From Pseudobutyrivibrio ruminis HUN009 (GTDB taxonomy: Bacteria; Bacillota; Clostridia; Lachnospirales; Lachnospiraceae): 64,000 bases of DNA. The notes under the pieces were generated by a model. It had not been told where the DNA came from, searched no databases, and was given only the letters and a program-made list of their open reading frames with translations. Of the stretch, positions 58,801 through 64,000 are shown one piece after another (positions within the stretch are counted from its first letter, which is position 1; every line of letters starts with the position of its first letter). The stretch is from NCBI RefSeq assembly GCF_000703005.1, contig NZ_JNLH01000001.1:2597001-2661000 (forward strand), in the 5' to 3' direction. A program made the position numbers and the translations under genes.

Positions 58801-59337
58801 CTCGTGAGATGTACGGAAACCATCAAAGAAGTTAAGTACTGGAACATGTCCCTCGATAGCTGCAAGGTGAGCTACTGGAGCAAGATCCATAACTTCCTGT
58901 GGATTTGTCTCGCATAACATAGCGAAACCTGTCTGACGACAAGCATAAACATCGGAATGATCACCAAAGATGTTAAGTGACTGTGTAGCAACTGTACGAG
59001 CTGATACATCGAATACACAAGGAAGCTGCTCTGCAGCGATCTTGTACATATTAGGGATCATAAGAAGAAGTCCCTGTGAAGCTGTGAATGTAGTTGTGAG
59101 TGCACCTGCACCAAGTGAACCGTGAACGGCACCTGCGGCACCTGCCTCAGACTCCATTTCTACAACCTTTACTTGATTTCCAAAAATGTTTTCAAGGCCT
59201 GCTGCTGACCACTGATCAACAAAGTCGGCCATTGGGCTGGATGGTGTGATAGGGTAAATAGCAGCGACGTCTGTAAACGCATAAGCAACGTGTGCTGCAG
59301 CCTGGTTACCATCCATAGACTGTTTTGCTCTTGGCAT
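55804..59337 (-). CDS. nifJ: Pyruvate:ferredoxin (flavodoxin) oxidoreductase
   Basis: The 1177-residue single-chain enzyme oxidises pyruvate to acetyl-CoA and CO2 and reduces ferredoxin, a core step of anaerobic fermentation. The domains are fused in the usual order: N-terminal pyruvate-binding domain (Y-P-I-T-P-S-S-P-M near 29), domain II, a 2x[4Fe-4S] ferredoxin domain (about 680-770, with C-I-Q-C-N-Q-C and C-M-G-C-G-E-C), and a C-terminal TPP domain with G-D-G-W-A-Y-D-I-G-F-G-G and the proximal-cluster cysteines (S-C-A-G-C). Codon use suggests high expression. AAGGAGG precedes the ATG. Confidence 0.98.
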   Translation of the reverse strand: MPRAKQSMDGNQAAAHVAYAFTDVAAIYPITPSSPMADFVDQWSAAGLENIFGNQVKVVEMESEAGAAGAVHGSLGAGALTTTFTASQGLLLMIPNMYKIAAEQLPCVFDVSARTVATQSLNIFGDHSDVYACRQTGFAMLCETNPQEVMDLAPVAHLAAIEGHVPVLNFFDGFRTSHEIQKIEKWDYADLKEMVNMDAIAEFRARALNPEHPTMRGSHENGDVFFQHREACNTAYDNFPAVVQKYMDKVNAKLGTDYKLFNYYGAADADRIIIAMGSINDVAEEVIDYLNAHGEKVGVLKVRLYRPWSSEAFLSALPKTVKKIAILDRTKEPGALADPLYLDVATTLREAGLNDIVICGGRYGLGSKDTPPSSVFAVYKELEKDAPKSRFTIGIVDDVTNLSLPEVKPAPITSAPGTKECKFWGLGGDGTVGANKNSTKIIGDHTDKYIQAYFQYDSKKTGGVTISHLRFGDNPIKSPYYINQADFVACHNPAYVTQGMKMVQDVKPGGVFMINCQWSDEELEKHLNAEAKKYIADNNIQLYTINAIDKAIEIGMGKRTNTILQSAFFKLADVMPIDQAVEYMKAAAKKSYGKKGDDVVQMNYNAIDAGVDAVHKVNVPDSWKNPTPDAPKAELEGRPELVKMVKNLLEPISKMDGDSLPVSAFVGNPNGQFELGASAYEKRGTAVTVPTWDETKCIQCNQCAFVCSHATIRPFLLTEDEVKAAPANIKLADTKPKASELKYTMSVSPLDCMGCGECITVCPVGAISMVPQAEEADEQPVFNYLVANVGRKEAAGSDLTVKGSQFNQPLLEFSGSCAGCAETSYARLITQLFGEHMYISNATGCSSIWGGPAATSPFTVNKDSKKGPAWCNSLFEDNAQHGMGMEVGQKYLRERAIESAKKAAEAGSADLKAAFAKFEETINSTRENGAATDVLVAELEKNGSEDAKAALALKDYLAKKSVWIFGGDGWAYDIGFGGLDHVLASGENVNVMVFDTEMYSNTGGQASKASNIGEVCQFAASGKEMSKKSLSEIAMSYGYVYVAQIALGANMAQAVKVLAEAEAYNGPSLIIGYAPCELHGVKGGMNHCQDEMKKAVEAGYWNLFSFNPDLKKEGKNPFTLTSKEGDYSKYQDFLANETRYSRLTKAFPERAERLFALNEETAKERYAHLKKLVDLYS

Positions 59338-59427
59338 TTTTAAATCCTCCTTATTATATAGGACATTTTATAGTTACTAGGATTGGAGAATATAACACCG
59401 GCCCCAACCCCACAATGTCGTAAGTTT

Positions 59428-59456
59428 ATGATAGAACTAATGAAAATTTTTTTCAA
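59428..59456 (-). promoter_or_regulatory. Promoter of the pyruvate:ferredoxin oxidoreductase gene
   Basis: TTGAAA (59451-59456), 17 nt, TATCAT (59428-59433) on the minus strand, about 90 nt before the ATG. The 346-nt divergent intergenic region otherwise has AT-rich sequence and a small CGCC-loop-GGCG hairpin near 59518-59531. Confidence 0.65.
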
Positions 59457-59613
59457 CAGAACAAAGTATCATTTCTGTTTATTTTAGAGTACAAAATTGT
59501 AAATTTTTTTTGTTTTCGCCCTCACAGGCGGACATTTGTCTTTCACAGAGTTACATGTCAAAAAAACTTTCTTCCAATAGCAAAAAATCAGCATATTTAT
59601 TCAAATAATTTTA

Positions 59614-59642
59614 TTGACTAACGGAACTTTGTTAAATATAAT
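59614..59642 (+). promoter_or_regulatory. Promoter of guaB
   Basis: TTGACT (59614-59619), 17 nt, TATAAT (59637-59642): near-perfect sigma-A. The leader is short, with no riboswitch. Confidence 0.85.
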
Positions 59643-59683
59643 TTTAAAAAATTTATGTTCATTAAAGAAAGAGAGGTTGTTTT

Positions 59684-61141
59684 ATGGCATCGATTATTGG
59701 TGATGGCATTACTTTCGACGACGTCTTACTGGTTCCTCAGTATTCGGAAGTAACTCCAAATCTTATTGATCTTCACACTAACTTAACTAAAAAAATTAAA
59801 CTCAACATCCCTATGATGAGTGCTGCTATGGATACTGTTACAGAATCCCGCATGGCAATCGCCATGGCACGTCAGGGTGGTATCGGTATCATCCACAAGA
59901 ATATGTCTATCGAAGCTCAGGCTGAAGAAGTAGACAGAGTTAAGCGTTCTGAGAACGGCGTTATCACTGACCCATTCTTCTTAGGACCAGACAACACACT
60001 TGCTGAAGCAAACGAACTTATGGGTAAGTTCAGAATCTCAGGTGTACCTATCACAAAGGAAGACGGCACACTTATCGGTATCATCACCAATCGTGACCTT
60101 AAATTCGAAACTGACTTTTCTAAAAAAATTAGCGAATCAATGACTTCAGAAGGTCTTATCACTGCAAAGGAAGGTATCTCTTTAGAAGAGGCAAAGGAAA
60201 TTCTTGCAAAGTCTCGTAAAGAAAAGCTTCCTATCGTAGACGAAAACTTCAAGCTCAAGGGACTTATCACAATTAAAGATATTGAGAAGCAGATTAAATA
60301 TCCAAACGCTGCAAAGGATGACCAGGGTCGTCTTCTCTGTGGTGCTGGTGTTGGAATCACTGGAAATATGATGGAACGTGTTGAAGCCTTAGTTAACGCT
60401 CAGGTTGACGTTATCGTAATGGATTCAGCTCACGGTCACTCAAAGAACATTATCGATGCTGTAAAGAAAGTTAAGGCTGCTTACCCTAATCTTCAGGTTA
60501 TTGCAGGAAATATTGCTACTGGCGATGCTACTCGCGCTCTTATTGAGGCCGGTGCAGACGCCGTTAAGGTTGGTATTGGACCTGGTTCAATCTGTACAAC
60601 ACGTGTTGTTGCAGGTATTGGTGTTCCACAGATTTCTGCAATCATGGAATGCTACGAAGTTGCAAGGGAATACGGTATTCCAATCATCGCTGATGGTGGT
60701 ATCAAGTACTCAGGTGATATGACAAAGGCTCTCGCTGCTGGTGGTTCAGTATGTATGATGGGTTCAATGTTTGCAGGATGTGATGAAGCTCCTGGTTCTT
60801 TCGAGCTCTTCCAGGGTCGTAAGTACAAGGTATACCGTGGTATGGGTTCTCTTGCAGCTATGGAAAACGGTTCAAAGGATCGTTACTTCCAGGAAGGTGC
60901 TAAGAAGCTTGTTCCTGAAGGAGTTGAAGGACGTGTTGCTTACAAGGGAAGCCTTGAAGACGTTATCTTCCAGCTCGTCGGTGGTATCCGTTCAGGTATG
61001 GGTTACTGTGGTTGCCCTACTATCCCAGAGCTTCAGGAACGTGGAAAATTCGTTAAGATTTCCGCTGCTTCACTTAAGGAGTCTCATCCACATGATATTC
61101 ACATCACAAAGGAAGCTCCTAACTACTCAGTAGAAGGCTAA
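59684..61141 (+). CDS. guaB: IMP dehydrogenase
   Basis: The 485-residue enzyme makes XMP from IMP, the rate-limiting step of GMP synthesis. The catalytic Cys lies in G-P-G-S-I-C-T-T-R (about 305), the substrate loop is A-D-G-G-I-K-Y-S-G-D, and two CBS domains (about 95-210) are inserted. Complete. Own promoter; a structured repeat (copy D) follows at 61154. Confidence 0.98.
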   Translation: MASIIGDGITFDDVLLVPQYSEVTPNLIDLHTNLTKKIKLNIPMMSAAMDTVTESRMAIAMARQGGIGIIHKNMSIEAQAEEVDRVKRSENGVITDPFFLGPDNTLAEANELMGKFRISGVPITKEDGTLIGIITNRDLKFETDFSKKISESMTSEGLITAKEGISLEEAKEILAKSRKEKLPIVDENFKLKGLITIKDIEKQIKYPNAAKDDQGRLLCGAGVGITGNMMERVEALVNAQVDVIVMDSAHGHSKNIIDAVKKVKAAYPNLQVIAGNIATGDATRALIEAGADAVKVGIGPGSICTTRVVAGIGVPQISAIMECYEVAREYGIPIIADGGIKYSGDMTKALAAGGSVCMMGSMFAGCDEAPGSFELFQGRKYKVYRGMGSLAAMENGSKDRYFQEGAKKLVPEGVEGRVAYKGSLEDVIFQLVGGIRSGMGYCGCPTIPELQERGKFVKISAASLKESHPHDIHITKEAPNYSVEG

Positions 61142-61153
61142 TTAAAGTATTAC

Positions 61154-61251
61154 GAAAGCCCCTAGTTACGGCTACAAGCCTGATGAATTCTACGCTCGGC
61201 GACATGCCTCGCTTTAGAATTATCAGAGCTTGATGCCTACTAGGGGCTTTC
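61154..61251. repeat. Dispersed structured repeat, copy D, embedded in a terminator-like hairpin
   Basis: The outer stem is 13 bp: GAAAGCCCCTAGT (61154-61166) with ACTAGGGGCTTTC (61239-61251). Inner stems are CAAGC with GCTTG, CTGAT with ATCAG and ATTCTA with TAGAAT, around a central loop. It lies between the convergent guaB and symporter genes, so it may act as a terminator in both directions. Confidence 0.8.
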
Positions 61252-61292
61252 TTAGTTTCTGTATGATTTTCTACTTCGTATTTAGTCGTACG

Positions 61293-62807
61293 TTATGAAA
61301 CAGAGTTGAACTCATCCACTATTTCCTGTTCTGGTGCTGGTGTAAGCAAGCTTACAGCTACGCAAAGAACAAGGGCTACGATGAAACCTGGAAGTAATTC
61401 ATAGATTCCAAATACACCACCAAGTGGTTTGATAAGGAACTTCCAAATAAATATCATTACACCGCCACCAATCATTCCTGCGATGGCACCATATCTATTT
61501 GCTCTCTTCCAAAACAATGCCAAAAGCATTATCGGTCCAAATGCTGCGCCAAATCCTGCCCATGCAAATGAAACAATTCCAAATACAGAGCTATTAGGGT
61601 CTCTTGCAATGATTACACCTACAACCGCAATAGCGATAAGAACTATTCTTGCCATTACCATCTGCATATGCTCTGAAAGTTCAATTCCAAAAGTCTCATG
61701 CAAAATGTTTTCTGAAACTGATGAAGAGGCTGCAAGCATCTGTGAATCACAGGTAGACATTGTACATGCCAAGATACCTGCAAGAATTACACCTGCTAAA
61801 AGTGATGCTAAAAATCCATGCTCTGCTAATGTCTGAGCAATGATAACAATGGCTCTTTCTGAATCTTCAAGCTCTGGAAGCACCCCTGCATGCACCATTG
61901 TTCTTGTCATAACACCGATAAAAATTGCAACGCCCATTGCGATAAATACCCAAACGGTAGAAATGCGACGGCTAAGCTTAATCTTTTCTGGATCCTCGAT
62001 TGCCATAAATCTAAGAAGGATATGTGGCATTCCAAAATATCCCAGTCCCCATGCCATGGTAGAAATGATTGTGATTAATCCGCCATATGACACGCGACTG
62101 CTTGATGCAAAATCATGAGTTGCAAGAAGGCTAATATAACCATCAAGTGAAAGTGAATAATCCTGAACAGTAGCTACGCCTCCTACAGTTGATAGGCCAA
62201 AGCAAACAACTGCAATAAGAGCTACCGTCATAATAATTGACTGGAGAAAGTCTGTAACTGATGCTGCAGTAAATCCACCTGTAGCTGTATAGCCAATGAT
62301 TACTGCTGCAGATACAAGCATCGCGATTGTGTAATCAAGTCCAAACAAAGATGAGAAAAGCTTGCCGCATGCAGCGAATCCAGAACCTACATAAGGTACA
62401 AAGAATACTACAATGATAAGTGATGATGCCACCATCAAGATGTGGCTTTTGTCTCTGAATCTATGTTCAAAGAAATCTGGTATTGTAACCGAATTGTTTT
62501 TCTCAGAATATTTGCGAAGTCTTTTTGCAACAATTAACCAGTTTACATATGTTCCAATTCCAAGTCCAAGTGCTGTCCAGAACACATCACAAATACCTGA
62601 TGCATAAGCGATTCCAGGAAGACCCATCAAAAGCCATGAGGACATATCCGATGCTTCAGCACTCATTGCTGTAACAAATGGTCCAAGCTTTCTACCACCT
62701 AAATAATAATCGCCAATAGTCTGATTGTCCTTTGCAAAAGTGGCACCCATAATAAGCAATGCCGCAAGGTACACTACAATTGCAATAACTATTCCTAGTG
62801 TTGCCAT
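61293..62807 (-). CDS. Sodium:solute symporter, PutP-like
   Basis: The 504-residue polytopic transporter (13 helices) belongs to the SSS family. The N-terminal D-Y-Y-L-G-G-R-K-L-G-P-F-V-T-A-M-S-A-E-A-S-D-M-S-S-W-L motif and a later G-G-x-x-A-A-S-V-T-D match sodium/proline symporters. Proline is the best guess, though other solutes are possible. It lies 11 nt after the downstream glnQ-like gene's stop on the same strand and might be co-transcribed. Confidence 0.9.
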   Translation of the reverse strand: MATLGIVIAIVVYLAALLIMGATFAKDNQTIGDYYLGGRKLGPFVTAMSAEASDMSSWLLMGLPGIAYASGICDVFWTALGLGIGTYVNWLIVAKRLRKYSEKNNSVTIPDFFEHRFRDKSHILMVASSLIIVVFFVPYVGSGFAACGKLFSSLFGLDYTIAMLVSAAVIIGYTATGGFTAASVTDFLQSIIMTVALIAVVCFGLSTVGGVATVQDYSLSLDGYISLLATHDFASSSRVSYGGLITIISTMAWGLGYFGMPHILLRFMAIEDPEKIKLSRRISTVWVFIAMGVAIFIGVMTRTMVHAGVLPELEDSERAIVIIAQTLAEHGFLASLLAGVILAGILACTMSTCDSQMLAASSSVSENILHETFGIELSEHMQMVMARIVLIAIAVVGVIIARDPNSSVFGIVSFAWAGFGAAFGPIMLLALFWKRANRYGAIAGMIGGGVMIFIWKFLIKPLGGVFGIYELLPGFIVALVLCVAVSLLTPAPEQEIVDEFNSVS

Positions 62808-62818
62808 TTTATTCTCCT

Positions 62819-63571
62819 CTACTTAAGATAATTTGATAAGAACTGTCTAGTTCGTTCCTCCCCTGGATTGTCGATAACCTGAGCCGGAGTTCCCTGCTCA
62901 GCTATCACTCCGCCATCCATGAAAATGATTTCATCTGAAACTTCTCTGGCAAAACCGATTTCATGTGTAACGATAATCATTGTTGTATGATTGTCAGCAA
63001 GCTCTCTGATTACCTTTAGTACTTCCCCTGTAAGCTCCGGGTCAAGAGCTGATGTAGGTTCATCAAAGCAAAGGATGTCAGGTTTCAGGGCAAGAGCACG
63101 TGCAATTGCCACTCTTTGCTGCTGACCGCCAGATAACTGGTGCGGATAGTTATCCATTCTATCCGAAAGTCCCATTTTATTCAAAAGAATTTTTCCCTCT
63201 TCCAAAATTTCAGCCTGGCTTTTTCCATTATTTTCAAGCTTTGGAGCCAAAATAACATTTTCTAAAGCTGTATACTGAGGGAACAGATTGAACTGTTGGA
63301 AAACCATTCCAAAGTGCAATCTCTTTTCTCTTAAATTCTCGTTTTTTCCTGGTTTATTATTGCCATCAAAAAGAAGATTTCCATTTACAGTAATTGTTCC
63401 TGAATCAGGAGTTTCAAGAAAGTTCAAGCATCTAAGTAAGGTTGTCTTACCACTTCCAGAGCTTCCAAGAATAGACAGAGTCTGGCCCTTTTCCATATCA
63501 AAGCTAATGCCCTTTAGGATTTCTTCTTTATCAAAGCTTTTTCTAATATCTTTAACTTCTAATATCGCCAT
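62819..63571 (-). CDS. Polar amino-acid ABC transporter ATPase (GlnQ-like)
   Basis: The 250-residue ATPase has Walker A G-S-S-G-S-G-K-T-T, Q-loop, signature L-S-G-G-Q-Q-Q-R-V-A-I-A-R and Walker B I-L-C-F-D-E-P-T-S-A-L-D. The whole sequence is typical of GlnQ/HisP-type ATPases. It follows a permease gene by 12 nt. It drives uptake of a polar amino acid such as glutamine. Confidence 0.95.
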   Translation of the reverse strand: MAILEVKDIRKSFDKEEILKGISFDMEKGQTLSILGSSGSGKTTLLRCLNFLETPDSGTITVNGNLLFDGNNKPGKNENLREKRLHFGMVFQQFNLFPQYTALENVILAPKLENNGKSQAEILEEGKILLNKMGLSDRMDNYPHQLSGGQQQRVAIARALALKPDILCFDEPTSALDPELTGEVLKVIRELADNHTTMIIVTHEIGFAREVSDEIIFMDGGVIAEQGTPAQVIDNPGEERTRQFLSNYLK

Positions 63572-63583
63572 AGTTCACATCCA

Positions 63584-64000
63584 TTATTTAAAGTAGTCTA
63601 ATTTCTTTTCTATGTAGCCGAAAAGCAATGTAAGCAATCCGCTGAATATCAAATAAAATACTCCCGTGTAGAAAAGAGGCCAAATAATTCCAGCACTCTT
63701 TATAAATCTCTCGCCTTCCCAAATGATTTCATAAAAAGCAATAACTCTGGCAAGAGATGTATCCTTTACAAGAGTGATAACTTCGTTTGAGATAGGTGGA
63801 ACAATTCTCTTTACAACCTGAAGAAGTATGATTCTGAAGAAGGTTTGCTGTCTTGTAAGTCCAAGCACTGCGGCAGCTTCATACTGTCCCTTTGGAATAG
63901 ATTGGATTCCTCCACGGAAGATTTCACTGAAGTAGCAAGCATAATTGATTACGAAAGCTACAAGAGCTGCCGTAAATCTGCCTGAATCTCCTGAGCCCCA
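63584..64000 (-). CDS. Polar amino-acid ABC transporter permease, C-terminal part
   Basis: The frame is open to the window edge, so the start lies beyond 64000. About 138 residues are seen. The EAA loop reads Q-Y-E-A-A-A-V-L-G-L-T-R-Q, preceded by F-R-G-G-I-Q-S-I-P-K-G, a HisM/GlnP-type motif, and several helices follow. A downstream part of the GlnQ-type importer; the binding protein is not in the window. Confidence 0.9.
   Translation of the reverse strand, partial: WGSGDSGRFTAALVAFVINYACYFSEIFRGGIQSIPKGQYEAAAVLGLTRQQTFFRIILLQVVKRIVPPISNEVITLVKDTSLARVIAFYEIIWEGERFIKSAGIIWPLFYTGVFYLIFSGLLTLLFGYIEKKLDYFK

Noticed and set aside
55804..59337. Several frames of 60-180 codons on the opposite strand of the pyruvate:ferredoxin oxidoreductase gene
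   Set aside because: They arise from the biased codon use of a highly expressed gene; no ribosome-binding sites or protein motifs are seen.

Overview
This is an AT-rich chromosomal stretch from an anaerobic, motile, polysaccharide-using Firmicute. I infer Lachnospiraceae, most like Butyrivibrio/Pseudobutyrivibrio. The basis is a single-chain pyruvate:ferredoxin oxidoreductase, three tandem flagellins, an arabinan-degradation locus, an ECF transporter, and small-protein families (DUF1653, DUF6171, VanW, YqeG) typical of that group. No rRNA, tRNA, IS transposase, prophage or CRISPR array was seen. Most genes lie on the minus strand in tightly packed operons with many TAATG or ATGA start/stop overlaps.

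Layout. 1-5.8 kb: end of a drug/metabolite exporter, a VanZ-VOC fusion, a YoaK protein, AlkD, an NSS sodium symporter and an unknown membrane-protein cluster. 5.8-7.1 kb: a small tandem repeat, then rpsI-rplM with a strong promoter and L13-type leader. 7.1-7.9 kb: a PemK/XRE toxin-antitoxin-like pair. 8-16.4 kb: truA, ecfT, a fused EcfA1-EcfA2 ATPase, trmL, aminotransferase, Lrp regulator, AIR-synthase-like protein, VanW and a 32-residue membrane microprotein. 16.4-20 kb: membrane proteins, a TetR regulator and DegV. 20-24.3 kb: a hybrid histidine kinase and an HD-GYP/receiver protein. 24.4-27.6 kb: an ApbE flavin-transfer cluster with a duplicated lipoprotein that looks like its substrate. 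27.7-36.7 kb: an arabinan locus with secreted and cytoplasmic GH43 enzymes, GH51, an ABC importer and a divergent regulator. 36.8-38.2 kb: TrmO and Apt. 38.2-39.9 kb: a HipA-like kinase with an HTH partner behind a perfect palindrome. 40-45.5 kb: three flagellin genes. 45.6-46.8 kb: an AAA-winged-helix ATPase behind nine phased decamer repeats. 46.8-53.5 kb: znuB-znuC-znuA-ysxC-clpX-clpP-tig. 53.5-55.6 kb: rpiB, yqeG, a sigma-28-driven unknown protein and nrdR. 55.8-64 kb: PFOR, guaB, a sodium/solute symporter and a polar amino-acid ABC transporter running off the window.

Most notable signals outside ordinary genes: (1) a dispersed element of about 85 nt in four copies (11.8, 29.3, 55.6 and 61.2 kb) that folds into a long hairpin, with compensatory changes between copies even in the outermost stem; (2) flagellin leaders in which every gene has two hairpins presenting GGA in the loop, the arrangement expected for CsrA control, with sigma-28 promoters on two of the three; (3) the phased decamer array in front of the AAA ATPase; (4) the HipA-like/HTH pair with a 34-bp perfect palindrome; and (5) a two-repeat lipoprotein with putative flavinylation sites next to ApbE. 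No homology search or folding program was run. Family names rest on motif recognition, and pairings were read by eye.
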